Below, in pieces: positions 28,138 to 38,800 of a DNA stretch of 64,000 nucleotides. The notes beneath the pieces are model-generated. The model worked only from the letters and a program-made list of their open reading frames with translations. It did no database searches and was not told the DNA's origin. Origin of the DNA: Psychroflexus longus (GTDB lineage Bacteria > Bacteroidota > Bacteroidia > Flavobacteriales > Flavobacteriaceae); NCBI RefSeq assembly GCF_020164595.1, contig NZ_JAIQZE010000005.1, positions 1 through 64,000 of the forward strand, read 5' to 3'. The stretch's first letter is position 1, and each line of letters starts with the position of its first letter. The position numbers were made by a program, and so were the translations under genes.

Positions 28138-28818
28138 CTATTTGCTTACCGCTATTGTTGCAATGTTGAGACTATCTACTCCAGCATCCTTTAGGGCTAG
28201 ATAACATGCTTCCAAAGTTGCACCTGTAGTGACCAGATCATCTACCAGTAAAATGGTTTTCCCAGCCAGGATAGCTTGTTTTTCAACATAAAAATGATTG
28301 GTCACCACTTCAGTTCTGGCCAGTCTGTTTTTGAAAACTTGTGTCTTGGAATTGGATCTTTTTTTCAAGATCGTATCATTATATACCGCTGAAAGCTTTT
28401 CAGCAATCGCTTTCCCAAAGCCTTCTACCTGGTTGTAACCTCTTTCTCTAAAACGCTGTTTATGCAGTGGCACAGGCAAAACAACATCTATTTTAATCTT
28501 CCATTGGCTGGCAACCAACAATTCACCGAGCCATTCTCCAAGATGATAGCTCAGTTCCTCATTCCCTTTATATTTTAAATCGTGAATCAGGTTTTGAACA
28601 ATTCCTTTCTTTTCAAAATAGAATAAACTTGCTGCTTGATTAACGAGTACACGGCCGTAAAGAATCTTATGCAAGTCGTGATCACCATCAAAAAAGTTGG
28701 GATACAGCGGTAATTCATTTCTGCAAAATGTACAGATCAACTTTTCATCCTTTAGTAAAGCCGTTTCACAACAAGCACAGAGTTTGGGAAACAAAAAGTT
28801 TTTGAAATCCTGAAGCAT
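28138..28818 (-). CDS. comF: ComF-family amidophosphoribosyltransferase-like protein
   Basis: 226 residues. Four Cys in two CxxC pairs near the N terminus (CACC and CTFC) form a zinc finger. The phosphoribosyltransferase domain carries the PRPP loop ILLVDDLVTTGATLEA (about 192-207). ComF proteins are needed for DNA uptake in naturally competent bacteria. Upstream of the Ig-like lipoprotein gene and probably cotranscribed with it. Confidence 0.9.
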   Translation of the reverse strand: MLQDFKNFLFPKLCACCETALLKDEKLICTFCRNELPLYPNFFDGDHDLHKILYGRVLVNQAASLFYFEKKGIVQNLIHDLKYKGNEELSYHLGEWLGELLVASQWKIKIDVVLPVPLHKQRFRERGYNQVEGFGKAIAEKLSAVYNDTILKKRSNSKTQVFKNRLARTEVVTNHFYVEKQAILAGKTILLVDDLVTTGATLEACYLALKDAGVDSLNIATIAVSK

Positions 28819-28961
28819 CTTATAATAAATTGGTTACATGAAAGTTAGGGAAAAAATCAAATAAATGGAGTTAAATTATGCATTAAAGAGATAAAGCTGA
28901 TAATGAAGAATATTTATCGCCGAACCTACTAATTGAAGCCTTGTTTTTTTACTTTTGCGTC

Positions 28962-30500
28962 ATGGCACAAGAACAAGATAAATTCAAAAAAGTAATATCC
29001 CACGCTAAAGAGTATGGGTATATTTTTTCTTCAAGCGAAATCTATGATGGGTTGAGCGCAGTTTACGATTACGGGCAAAATGGTGTTGAATTGAAAAACA
29101 ACATCAAAGCCTATTGGTGGAAAAGCATGGTTCAACTTCACGAAGAGATTGTAGGCTTAGATGCTGCCATCCTAATGCACCCAAATACCTGGAAAGCTTC
29201 CGGTCACGTGGATGCCTTTAACGATCCTATGATCGACAACAAGGATTCTAAAAAAAGATACAGGGCCGATGTTCTGGTTGAAGATTATGTAGAAAAAATT
29301 GAACAAAAAGCTCAAAAAGAAATTGCTAAAGCTAAAAAGCGCTTTGGAGATAAATTTGACGAGCAGGAATTTGTCACTACACATCCTAGAGTGGTTAAGT
29401 ACAGAGCCCAGTCCAAAGAAATCCTGACACGTTTGGCAAAATCATTAACCGATGAAGATCTAGACGACGTCAAAGCACTCATAAAAGAGCTTGAGATTGC
29501 GTGTCCTGTGAGTGGTTCCAGAGACTGGACCAATGTGAAACAATTCAACCTGATGTTTGGTACCAAGCTTGGTGCTTCGGCTGAATCTGCTTCAGATCTA
29601 TACTTAAGACCAGAAACTGCCCAAGGAATTTTTGTGAATTTCTCCAACGTACAGAAAACTGGCAGAATGAAAATTCCTTTCGGGATCGCACAAATCGGAA
29701 AGGCCTTCAGAAATGAAATTGTGGCCAGACAATTCATCTTCCGTCAGCGTGAATTTGAGCAAATGGAAATGCAATATTTTGTGCGTCCGGGCGACGAGCT
29801 CAAATGGTTTGAACATTGGAAAGAAATCAGGTCCAAATGGCATAAATCTCTGGGTCTTGGCGAAGAAAATTACAGATTTCATGACCACGAAAAAATGGCG
29901 CATTATGCCAATGCTGCTACAGATATTGAGTTTAATTTTCCTTTTGGCTTTAAAGAATTGGAAGGTATTCATTCCAGAACAGACTTTGACTTGAAAGCTC
30001 ATGAAAATCTGTCTGGTAAAAAATTACAATTTTATGATCCAGAGCTAGGAAAAAATTATGTGCCTTACGTCATTGAAACTTCAGTAGGACTAGACAGGAT
30101 GTTTTTGGCAGTATTTTCTAGCGCTCTGCAAGAGGAAACTCTTGAGGATGGAAGCACAAGAACAGTACTAAAAATACCTTCAGTGATTGCGCCTGTAAAA
30201 GCTGCTGTATTTCCACTTATCAAGAAAGATGGATTGCCAGAAATCGCACAGGAGATCCTGAAAGATTTACAATGGGACTTTAATGTAGTGTACGACGAGA
30301 AAGATGCCGTTGGAAGACGTTACAGAAGGCAAGATGCTGCCGGGACACCATTTTGTATTACAGTAGATCATGACACCAAGGAAGATAACTCTGTCACCAT
30401 ACGCTACAGGGACACCATGGAACAGAAGCGTGTCCCAATATCTGAAGTAAAATCAATTATTCAACAGAATATTGATTTTAAAACCTGGCTAGATATTTAA
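28962..30500 (+). CDS. glyS: Glycyl-tRNA synthetase (alpha2 type)
   Basis: 512 residues from the ATG at 28962; the in-frame TTG upstream overlaps a promoter-like TACTTTTG (28950-28957). Class II synthetase motifs are visible: YLRPETAQGIFVNF, motif 2 in GKAFRNEIVARQFIFRQREFEQMEMQ, and motif 3 SVGLDRMF, followed by an anticodon-binding domain (VIAPVKAAVFPL...). Length and the EFEQMEMQ motif identify the eukaryote/archaea-like dimeric form. Charges tRNA-Gly with glycine. The leader appears very short. Confidence 0.95.
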   Translation: MAQEQDKFKKVISHAKEYGYIFSSSEIYDGLSAVYDYGQNGVELKNNIKAYWWKSMVQLHEEIVGLDAAILMHPNTWKASGHVDAFNDPMIDNKDSKKRYRADVLVEDYVEKIEQKAQKEIAKAKKRFGDKFDEQEFVTTHPRVVKYRAQSKEILTRLAKSLTDEDLDDVKALIKELEIACPVSGSRDWTNVKQFNLMFGTKLGASAESASDLYLRPETAQGIFVNFSNVQKTGRMKIPFGIAQIGKAFRNEIVARQFIFRQREFEQMEMQYFVRPGDELKWFEHWKEIRSKWHKSLGLGEENYRFHDHEKMAHYANAATDIEFNFPFGFKELEGIHSRTDFDLKAHENLSGKKLQFYDPELGKNYVPYVIETSVGLDRMFLAVFSSALQEETLEDGSTRTVLKIPSVIAPVKAAVFPLIKKDGLPEIAQEILKDLQWDFNVVYDEKDAVGRRYRRQDAAGTPFCITVDHDTKEDNSVTIRYRDTMEQKRVPISEVKSIIQQNIDFKTWLDI

Positions 30501-30615
30501 AAATTTATGATTTTTTTGATATCAACATAATGATAATTAATTATTAACCGTGCTTTAACAGCAAAAACACTGATAAAGCATTAGTTTTGTGTTAAACATT
30601 AAAAAATATCTAAAA

Positions 30616-30960
30616 ATGGCAAATAACACAGGTAATACAATTTTAGCACTATTAACAGGAACAGCTGTTGGTGTAGGTTTAGGATTGTTATACGCTCCTC
30701 AAAGCGGTGAAAAAACAAGAAAACAACTTAGAGATGAGTCAGATCATTTACAAGATAACTTGAATAAAAAGTATAAAGAGACTTCATCACAACTAAGTGA
30801 ATATGCAGCTGAAGCTAAAAAAAATATTGAGGAAAAATTAGAAAAAACTTTTTCTTCAGTAAATAACAAGGCTGATGATATGCTTGCAAAGCTTGAAGGC
30901 GAATTAGGGGAACTTAAAAAGAAAAATGCTGACCTTCAGAAAGAATTGAAAAAGAAATAA
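30616..30960 (+). CDS. YtxH-domain small protein
   Basis: 114 residues from the ATG at 30616. One membrane segment with the YtxH signature (LLTGTAVGVGLGLLYAPQSGEKTRKQLRDE, about 10-39) and a long amphipathic, Lys/Glu-rich coiled-coil tail. In flavobacteria this gene stands with a holin-like and a DUF6327 gene, often in general-stress settings. A TAGTTTTG at 30582-30589 fits a -7 element. Confidence 0.85.
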   Translation: MANNTGNTILALLTGTAVGVGLGLLYAPQSGEKTRKQLRDESDHLQDNLNKKYKETSSQLSEYAAEAKKNIEEKLEKTFSSVNNKADDMLAKLEGELGELKKKNADLQKELKKK

Positions 30961-30978
30961 TTCAACTAATTATTCTTT

Positions 30979-31350
30979 ATGAAGAATTCAATCGGAAATC
31001 ATTTTGAAAATCTTTCACAAGATACTAAAGATGCGATAGATAATTCTATAAAATACTACAAGTTAGACCTCCTTAAAAAAACTGCTTTAAGTTTGATTAT
31101 TGGAGGTCAATTTGTTCTTAAGATTGGTATTCTTGTCTTAGTATTATTTTTTGTGTCCATTGGTCTTTCTTTTTTGATAGGTAATAAATTGGGAACGGTT
31201 TCTTACGGCTTTTTTGTTGTAGGAGGTTTTTATCTATTTATTCTTATCATCATCAGTTTATTTGGAAAAAAACTACTGGAGAAGCCTGTTTTTAATCTTC
31301 TGAATAAGATTTTATATTTAAATGACGATTTGAAAGATGATAATTCATGA
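30979..31350 (+). CDS. Phage-holin-family-like membrane protein
   Basis: 123 residues with two strong membrane helices (about 37-67 and 75-98) and charged ends. It resembles the holin superfamily III / YqjE-like proteins that are chromosomal partners of YtxH proteins, and need not be a phage holin. Its stop overlaps the next ATG by 4 bp (ATGA). Confidence 0.7.
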   Translation: MKNSIGNHFENLSQDTKDAIDNSIKYYKLDLLKKTALSLIIGGQFVLKIGILVLVLFFVSIGLSFLIGNKLGTVSYGFFVVGGFYLFILIIISLFGKKLLEKPVFNLLNKILYLNDDLKDDNS

Positions 31351-31562
31351 AAAAATATAATTCATTTAAAGAAATCGATCAAGATTTGAAACTCTTGAAA
31401 GTTCAGGCTGAAATAAGTAAGCAGAAAGTCAATATTGATTTGGTTTACATTAAGCGAGCATTTTCATTCACCAATATATTTGCAGAGCTAGTGTCCTATT
31501 TTGGACAAAAAGCTATTTATGCACGAATAGGTACTCAAATTTTAAGGAAATTTGGATTATAG
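31347..31562 (+). CDS. DUF6327-family small protein
   Basis: 71 residues: MKKYNSFKEIDQDLKLLKVQAEISKQK, then a C-terminal amphipathic region. This is the usual third member of the YtxH / holin-like trio in flavobacteria. Translationally coupled to the upstream gene. Function unknown. Confidence 0.75.
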   Translation: MKKYNSFKEIDQDLKLLKVQAEISKQKVNIDLVYIKRAFSFTNIFAELVSYFGQKAIYARIGTQILRKFGL

Positions 31563-31584
31563 CTATCGATATAATTAAAACTAA

Positions 31585-31616
31585 AAAGGCCTGTAGTGAA
31601 AATTACAGGCCTTTCT
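31585..31616. terminator. Bidirectional terminator between the YtxH operon and the SPFH gene
   Basis: AAAGGCCTGTA (31585-31595) and TACAGGCCTTT (31604-31614) form an 11-bp stem with an 8-nt loop. It sits between convergent genes (stops at 31562 and 31636) and can serve both. Confidence 0.85.
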
Positions 31617-31635
31617 AGTTATAGATTACTTAGGT

Positions 31636-32592
31636 CTATTTTCTTTCTTTCGAATCATCCTTTGCTTTTTGCTCTTTTCGCTCATTTTGCTTTTTCATTT
31701 CTTCTCCTATTTGGCTTGAAGCAGTAAAAGAAGCGATCATATCGTTCAGCATATTGCTTCCTGCTTCTGGAGCATTGGGTAATAAAATCAGATTTGAATT
31801 GGATTGGCTACCCACCGACTGTAATGTATCATAATGCTGAGTAACAACGATCAAAGCTGACGCTTCCTGTGAATTGATACCAACATTGTTAAGAACCTCT
31901 ACACTTTCCTCCAGACCTCTGGCAATCTCTCTACGCTGATCGGCAATACCCTGACCTTGCAGACGCTTGCTTTCGGCTTCAGCTCTGGCAACAGCTACGA
32001 TTTTAATTCGTTCTGCTTCACCTTCAAACTCGGCAGCTACTTTTTCGCGTTCTGAGGCGTTAATTCTATTCATGGAATCCTTCACCTTCTCGTCAGGATC
32101 AATGTCCGTCACGAGTGTTCTAATGATATCATATCCATAATCGAGCATAGCATCATTAAGTTCTGTTTTCACGGCGTTGGCAATATCATCTTTACGTTCA
32201 AAAACATCATCCAGCTTCATCTTAGGAACTTCAGCACGGACAACGTCAAATACATAAGAGGTTATCTGAGCACTTGGGCTTTCCAGCTTGTAAAATGCAT
32301 CATAGATTTTAGATCGTGTGACCTGGTATTGAACCGAAACTTTTAAATGGACAAACACATCGTCCTTGGTTTTGGTTTCAACATTGACATCCAGCTGCTG
32401 AATTTTCAAATTGATTCTTCCGGCAATTTTATCGACTATTGGAATTTTAAAATGCAAGCCTGAATTCCTTAAAACTTGAAAACGTCCAAAGCGTTCCACA
32501 AGCGCAGCAGTTTGTTGTTTTACCGTGAAAATGCCGCTTATAATGATGAAGAAAACAATCACCACTACAAAAATACTTAGTATTGATCCCAT
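31636..32592 (-). CDS. SPFH/band 7 (stomatin-like) membrane protein
   Basis: 318 residues. One N-terminal membrane segment (4-22), then the band 7 domain (TVKQQTAALVERFGRF...GLHFKIPIVDKI...LDVNVETKTKDDVFVHL) and a long helical flotillin-like stretch (SEREKVAAEFEGEAERIKIVAVARAEAES), with a charged Lys/Glu tail. Closest to slipin/QmcA/YbbK-type proteins that form oligomeric rings in the inner membrane and guard membrane proteases. Transcribed alone, 70 bp downstream of gltX. Confidence 0.9.
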   Translation of the reverse strand: MGSILSIFVVVIVFFIIISGIFTVKQQTAALVERFGRFQVLRNSGLHFKIPIVDKIAGRINLKIQQLDVNVETKTKDDVFVHLKVSVQYQVTRSKIYDAFYKLESPSAQITSYVFDVVRAEVPKMKLDDVFERKDDIANAVKTELNDAMLDYGYDIIRTLVTDIDPDEKVKDSMNRINASEREKVAAEFEGEAERIKIVAVARAEAESKRLQGQGIADQRREIARGLEESVEVLNNVGINSQEASALIVVTQHYDTLQSVGSQSNSNLILLPNAPEAGSNMLNDMIASFTASSQIGEEMKKQNERKEQKAKDDSKERK

Positions 32593-32662
32593 ATTAAATA
32601 ATTAGATTATTCAATAAAAATAGAACTTTAAGTCTAGTAATAGTGTTTATTAACTTAAAAAT

Positions 32663-34180
32663 TTATGACAATTCTTCAATGGCAAAATTTAGTCTGGAAA
32701 TGGTTTCAACTTTACCAATTGATGTAGCAATATGAAAAGCATCCGGGCCTTGCATAGCGCCAACCAGCGATAAGCGTAAAGGTTGCATAATTTTTCCAAA
32801 ACCAAGATCCTGAGTGTTGATCCAATCTTTGACTTCCGACTGAACATTGCTTTGAGAAAAATCCTCGATACTTTCAAGTTTACCTATTAAGGCACGCATC
32901 CATTCCTGAGAATCTTTTTTCCAGGCCTTTTTTGCAGATTTAGGATCAAATTCCGTAGGCGCTTTAAAATAGAAAGATGACAATTCCCAAAATTCTGAAA
33001 CAAAGGTCGCACGCTCTCTTATGGTTTTGACAACCTCTTCCACATAGGATTTATCGGCTTTAACCCCTTTCTCTTCTAAGATAGGCATAAACTGATCAAC
33101 CAATTCTCCTACAGGTCTTTCTTGTAGATAATGGTGTTGAAACCATTCCGTTTTCTCGGGATCAAATTTAGCCCCGGATTTGTGCACCCGTGTTAATTCA
33201 AACTTTTGAGTCATCTCTTCTAATGAGAAAAATTCCTGATCAGTTCCATCATTCCAGCCAAGAAGGGCTAACATGTTAGTCAAGGTTTCCGGGAGGTAGC
33301 CTTCTTCGCGATAACCAGCGGAAACATTACCAGTTTCCGGATCCTTCCATTCTATTGGAAACACAGGAAATCCAAGTTGATCGCCATCACGTTTGCTCAA
33401 TTTTCCTTTTCCGCTAGGTTTAAGAATAAGCGGCAAGTGAGCAAATTTTGGTACGTCCCATCCAAAGGCTTCATATAAAGACACATGAAGTGGAAGAGAA
33501 GGCAACCATTCTTCACCTCTGATCACGTGGGTGATTCTCATCAAATGATCATCCACGATATTGGCCAGGTGATAAGTCGGCATTCCGTCGCTTTTGAAAA
33601 GTATCTTGTCATCCAGAACTTCAGTATCGACTTCAATGTAACCTCTTATCTCATCGTGAAATTCCAAGGTTTTACGTGCTTCGGTTTTAAAACGAATCAC
33701 ATAATCTTCATTTTTATCTAATTTTTCTTTTAGCTCTTCAGAAGAAAGGCCAAGAGAATTATTCAAAGAATCTCTGTTTTTTGGACCATAACTGAATTTT
33801 GTACCGTCTTTTTCAGCTTCTTTTCGCTTAATATCTAGCTCCTCTGCTGTATCAAACGCATAGTAAGCACGGCCATTGTCAATCAGTTTGTCGACATATT
33901 CTTCATAAATATCCTTACGCTGGCTTTGTTTGTATGGACCACAATCTCCAGGTTTCTCCGGACCTTCATCGTAAGAAATATTACACCAGGCCAAGCTTTC
34001 TTTAATATACTCTTCAGCACCTTCTACAAATCTATTTTGGTCTGTATCTTCAATTCTTAACAAGAAATCACCTTTGTGTTTTTTGGCAAACAAGTAATTA
34101 TACAAAGCCGTTCTTAGACCACCGATGTGTAATGGGCCTGTTGGGCTAGGTGCAAATCTTACTCTTACTTTCGTATCCAT
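32663..34180 (-). CDS. gltX: Glutamyl-tRNA synthetase
   Basis: 505 residues. HIGH-type motif in FAPSPTGPLHIGG (9-21), DGMPTYHLANIVDDHLM, and KMSKS-type GKGKLSKRDG (about 257-266), with the C-terminal anticodon-binding helices. Charges tRNA-Glu; whether it also misacylates tRNA-Gln cannot be told. Divergent from the exported-protein gene at 34332. Confidence 0.96.
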   Translation of the reverse strand: MDTKVRVRFAPSPTGPLHIGGLRTALYNYLFAKKHKGDFLLRIEDTDQNRFVEGAEEYIKESLAWCNISYDEGPEKPGDCGPYKQSQRKDIYEEYVDKLIDNGRAYYAFDTAEELDIKRKEAEKDGTKFSYGPKNRDSLNNSLGLSSEELKEKLDKNEDYVIRFKTEARKTLEFHDEIRGYIEVDTEVLDDKILFKSDGMPTYHLANIVDDHLMRITHVIRGEEWLPSLPLHVSLYEAFGWDVPKFAHLPLILKPSGKGKLSKRDGDQLGFPVFPIEWKDPETGNVSAGYREEGYLPETLTNMLALLGWNDGTDQEFFSLEEMTQKFELTRVHKSGAKFDPEKTEWFQHHYLQERPVGELVDQFMPILEEKGVKADKSYVEEVVKTIRERATFVSEFWELSSFYFKAPTEFDPKSAKKAWKKDSQEWMRALIGKLESIEDFSQSNVQSEVKDWINTQDLGFGKIMQPLRLSLVGAMQGPDAFHIATSIGKVETISRLNFAIEELS

Positions 34181-34331
34181 TGTCTGTTTTTTCGCAAAGA
34201 TAAAATATATTGCTGTTCATCACTATGCAAATCCAGGTTAAGGTCGATTGAAAACCAGGAGCCAAAAGAAATTAAATAAAAAGGTATATTTAGTTATCAG
34301 AAACCGAAGGCTTCTGTTTCAAATAAAACCT

Positions 34332-34703
34332 ATGGAAACTAACAAACCCATACTGAATTTACTGCTCCTTACGGCAATAGCGCTTTTCACCACTTTTGAA
34401 ACTTCCGCTCAGGTAGAATTTGAGCTAAAACCGTCCCAAAGCATGTCCATCACTGGGAAAGGTCCAGGGCAGGATGCCGCTAAAAATCCTTATGAAGGAG
34501 AAGACTGCTTTGTTTTGGTGGAAAACATCGGAAAAGTCACTTTTAAGGTAAGAACCCAGCAAACAGGGCAGAAGGATCTTAAATCCACACCTGTAGCTCC
34601 TGGAAAAACTGAAACTATCCAGCTACCAAAAAACTATGAGTTGTATCTTGACACCACTGCCGAGGGAAAAGCTTTGGCTAGGCTAAGTTTTAAAAAACAG
34701 TAG
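34332..34703 (+). CDS. Small exported protein, unknown family
   Basis: 123 residues from the ATG at 34332; the in-frame TTG at 34248 gives a basic, non-signal head. Signal peptide METNKPILNLLLLTAIALFTTFETSAQ, then about 95 residues of beta-rich sequence without cysteine pairs beyond one (EDCFVLVENIGKVTFKVRTQ), suggesting one small beta-sandwich. Not recognised. No gene partner. Confidence 0.6.
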   Translation: METNKPILNLLLLTAIALFTTFETSAQVEFELKPSQSMSITGKGPGQDAAKNPYEGEDCFVLVENIGKVTFKVRTQQTGQKDLKSTPVAPGKTETIQLPKNYELYLDTTAEGKALARLSFKKQ

Positions 34704-35080
34704 AGTAGCTTAAAAACTGATTACCGGAATTGTCGATTTAACAATTGGAATTGAGAACCAGCCCAAAATTGGACAAATTGAATTTAGCTTACAACATTGA
34801 AAACAAGAATTTAGATATTTATAAGTTATAAAATAGTTTATTGGATAAACTATGAATTTAAGGGTATTGAAATAACGAATGTCTTTGAAACAGGACAAGA
34901 TCAGCGAAAAAATAATTAAAACGAAATAAAATACGAATGCCAACATATTATAGCCGAAAACTTCTTAGAGCAATATTCATAGTTTTAGGTATACCTAAAA
35001 ACTTGAAACATAACTTATGATAGTAAATATCATCAAGAATAAATATTCAGTAATAAACCTCTTCAACTCATGATTACCAA
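34704..35080. other. Intergenic stretch with an 18-bp palindrome
   Basis: 377 bp without a convincing gene. A perfect palindrome TTTTAGGTATACCTAAAA at 34983-35000 sits 80 bp before the next start and might bind a regulator. Otherwise AT-rich with nothing recognisable. Confidence 0.4.
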
Positions 35081-35689
35081 ATGAAATCCCTTGTATTATT
35101 TCTTGTAATTATCACGCTTTGTTTATCAATAAATGTTTCTTCTCAAACAACAGCTTATGAAGACGGCTTTGTAATTTTGAAAAGCGGAGATTCCCTTTTC
35201 GGCCAGGTCAAGGATAGATCTGCCGAACCCTTTGGTCAACTCTATAAAAAAATAAAATTAAAAGTAGAAGGGAGATGGTTTCCTAAAAGATACCATCCTT
35301 CAGATCTCAAGGCCTATCAAAAAGGGACTACTTATTTTGAGAGTGTTTGGTTTAAAGAAGACGCTCAGTTTTTCAACATCACATATCGCTCCATTGATGA
35401 AGTAGGTGATGAGGTGTTTATGAAGGTAATTCTTTCAGGAACACTTACCTATTATCAGTTGGAATGGAGAAATCCAGATTCCGGGTATTATCTGTATACT
35501 CCTTTTCTTAAAAAAGAAAACAAGGACCATTTTGTTCGTGTTACCAAAGGAGTCTTTGGTTTAAGGCGTAAAGATATTGCGAATTATTTAGCTGATGATC
35601 CTAAACTTGCTAAGCAAATCTTATCTGGTGAAAAGCTATCTGCTCTTCAAATCACAGAGCTTTATAATCAGGCTGCAGATAAAAATTAG
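35081..35689 (+). CDS. Exported protein, unknown family
   Basis: 202 residues. Signal peptide 1-22 (CLSINVSSQ), then a beta-rich domain (DGFVILKSGDSLFGQVKDRS... KIKLKVEGRWFPKRYHPSDLKAYQKG) and a helical C-terminal tail (RRKDIANYLADDPKLAKQIL). The opening GFVILKSGDSLxGxVK motif recurs in many flavobacterial secreted proteins of unknown role. Single gene. Confidence 0.6.
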   Translation: MKSLVLFLVIITLCLSINVSSQTTAYEDGFVILKSGDSLFGQVKDRSAEPFGQLYKKIKLKVEGRWFPKRYHPSDLKAYQKGTTYFESVWFKEDAQFFNITYRSIDEVGDEVFMKVILSGTLTYYQLEWRNPDSGYYLYTPFLKKENKDHFVRVTKGVFGLRRKDIANYLADDPKLAKQILSGEKLSALQITELYNQAADKN

Positions 35690-35810
35690 ATTCCTATTAG
35701 CTTCCTTTTAAACAAAGCCTTTAGTAGGAGTTAAAAAATTAGCAAGTCTTTAGAAATAAGCAGGTTAATTAATACCTTAGCAGGTCTTAGTAAAGCCAGG
35801 AGAAAAGGAT

Positions 35811-38800
35811 ATGCAGAATTACAAAATCATTGAAAACAAACTAGAGCGCTTCATCAAAAAGTTCTATACCAATCTTTTGATCAAGGGTGCTTTGCTTTTC
35901 GTTGGATTGAGTCTGTTGCTTTTTATTTTTGGCGCAACCTTGGAGTATTTTCTTTGGTTTGAATCCGGTTTTAGGACGCTTTTATTCTGGACAATCATCG
36001 CCATTGAAGCTGTTTTCTTTTTCAAACTGATTTTGATTCCGTCCAGTCAACTTTTAAAATTATCCAAAGGAATTGATTACACCGAAGCTTCCTCTCAAAT
36101 TGGAAATCACTTTCCTGAAGTCAATGATAAATTAAAAAATATTCTTCAGCTTAAAGCTCAGGGCGCCGATGACGAATTGGTCATCGCCAGCATTGAGCAA
36201 AAATCCAAAGAATTGAGAACTGTACCGTTTCAGCTAGCGGTTGACTTTCGTGGAAATGTAAAATATCTAAGGTTTTTGATCATTCCGGTTTTGGTGTTGT
36301 TCGCTATCTGGATTTCAGGATTTGGAGATTCTTTTTCTTACAGCTACAAACGTATCGTCAATTTCAATACGGCTTACGAAGCGCCGGCACCATTTCAATT
36401 TTCTATTCTGAACAAAGATCTAAATGCGAAAAAAGGAAAATCTTTTCAACTGAATGTTCAGACACTTGGTAAAGTAAAACCTGAAGACGTTTTTATTTCT
36501 TTAGATGGGGAAGAGGTCAGGCTTCAGGAGTCCAACGGCATTTATAGCTACACTTTCAAGAATGTGTCTGAAGCCAGAAAGTTTCGGTTGAAAGCCAACA
36601 AGGTGACTTCCCCAACTTATGAACTCAATGCTTTGGATATTCCTGTGGTGAAGGACATGAAAATGAAGTTGAATTATCCGGAATATATTAATCAAAGCAA
36701 TACATCTATCTCTGGTACTGGAAATGTTTCAGTACCCGAAGGAACATTAATTGAATGGGTGATTTCAACGGAAACGACAGACCAAGTCGAATTTTTGAGT
36801 GAAGTGGATACTATTAATTTTGATGTCGACAACTCAGAATTCACCTTGAAGCAAATTCAGAAGAGTAATAAAAACTACTCGATAGCGACCTCTAATTCTA
36901 ACTTTAAGAACTACGATGTTTTGAACTATTCCATAAACGTCATCCAAGATGAATTTCCTAAATTAAAGCTGGAACAGAAGAAGGATAGCTTACTTACGGA
37001 ACAGTCTTATTTTTTAGGAAAACTGACGGATGATTATGGTCTCACTAACTTACAAATCGTTTATTATACTGTTGATAATCAAGGAGATAAATCGGTTATA
37101 AAGCTTTCTTTATCTAAAGGAACTTACAGTGAATTTTCTTATGCCTTTCCAAATGAAAAGTTGAAACTGAAACCTGGAACTGAATACCAATATTACTTTG
37201 AAGTGTTTGACAACGATCGTGTAAATGGACGAAAATCCACTAAGTCTGACGTGTTTTCTTTCCGTAAAAAAACAGCTCTTGAAGAGTCTTCTGAGAATCT
37301 AAAGCGCCAAAACAATTCGGTTGAAAAATTATCTGAAGAATTGCAACAACGCAAAGAAAACTCTCGGGAAATAAAAGATCTTCAAAATAAACAGAAGAAA
37401 GAAAATACCTTAAGCTACACCGAAAAGCAAAAACTGGATAATTTCATCGAGCAGCAAAAGCAGCAGCTGGAGATAATGAAAAATTACAGCGAGCGGTTAA
37501 AAGAGGATTTCAAAAAAATGGATGCGGAGCAGCAGGATAAGGCGAAAGAAAATCTGCAAAACCGTCTCGAAAAAAACCAGGAGCAAATTGAAAAAAATCA
37601 AAAGCTTCTTGAAGAATTAGATAAGCTAAAAGACCAAATCAACCAGGAAGAACTGAACGAAAAACTAGAGTCTTTTGATCGTGAGTCTGAAAAACAAGAG
37701 AAAAATCTTGAACAGCTTCTGGAATTGACCAAACGTTTTTACGTTGAAAAAAAGGCTGAAAAGCTTTCTGAAGAACTGGATAATTTATCCAAAGAACAAG
37801 AGGAGCTGTCAGAATCTGAAGAAAATTCTTCTGAAGCTCAGGAAAAACTCAATCAGAAATTTGATCAATTGAAAGAAGAATTGGAAAAACTTGATGAAAA
37901 GAATGAAGAATTAAAAGCGCCGATGGAGCTTGGAAGTGATGAAGAATTAAGTGAAGAAATTGATCAGGACCAAGAGGAGGCAAAGGAGAGCCTGGAATCT
38001 TCAGAATCTGAAGAGAGTGATTCCGATGAGAAAAGATCTAGTCAAAAAAATGGAAAGCAAAAACAGAAAGATGCATCGGAAAAGATGAAATCCTTATCTC
38101 AAAAAATGAAAAATTCCATGGCCTCTTCAAGCATGGAACAAACTTCTGAAGATGCTGAAATGCTGCGACAGATTCTTGATAATCTCATCACATTTTCTGT
38201 GGAACAGGAAGACTTGATGGGTGGGTTCAAAAACATATCAAACTCTAATCCTATCTATGCATCCAAACTAAAAAGACAGGCGGAGCTTCGGGAAAACTTC
38301 AAACATGTTGACGATAGCCTGTATGCCCTCGCCATGCGAACACCAATGATACAAGAAACAGTAAATAATATCATTTCTGATATCAATTTTAATATAGAAA
38401 AATCGCTGGGGCGTCTTGCAGAAAATGAAGTGAGAAAAGGGACCAGTAGTCAGCAATACACCATGATGTATGCCAATGAATTATCCAATATGCTAGATGA
38501 TGCTTTGGACCAAATGCAAAGCCAGATGAATGGAATGGGGCAAGCAAAACCAGGAAGCGGTAAACCCGGAGAACAATTATCTGATATCATAAAGTCCCAT
38601 GAGGAATTGAAAAAGCAGATGGAAAAAGGTAAGTCAGAGGGTGAAGGCCAGGATGGAAAACAACCTCAAAAAGGAGAAAATGGAAAGGAAGGAGAAGGGA
38701 AAAGTGATCTGCAGGGAGATAAAGGGGCTGATGGAAATGATGTTGAAAAACAAGATGGAGAAAAAAAAGGAAGTAGAGGACAAGAAGGTCAAATGAGCGG

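Noticed and set aside
30979-31350. Holin-like gene as evidence for a prophage
   Set aside because: It sits in the chromosomal YtxH/DUF6327 trio, with no endolysin, capsid or tail genes nearby.
29202-33532. Other CACGTG-containing sites (near 29204, 33522) as further parS sites
   Set aside because: Only the 6-bp core matches; the flanking palindrome arms are absent and they lie within coding regions.
34710-34946. 78-codon minus-strand frame in the gap before the gene at 35081
   Set aside because: Composition is what AT-rich non-coding DNA gives by chance; the hydrophobic start is not followed by a coherent protein and no promoter or neighbour supports it.
37300-38800. Repetitive GAA/AAA-rich DNA inside the DUF4175 gene as a tandem repeat locus
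   Set aside because: It is coding low-complexity and coiled-coil sequence (Glu, Lys, Gln, Ser) without a fixed repeat unit.
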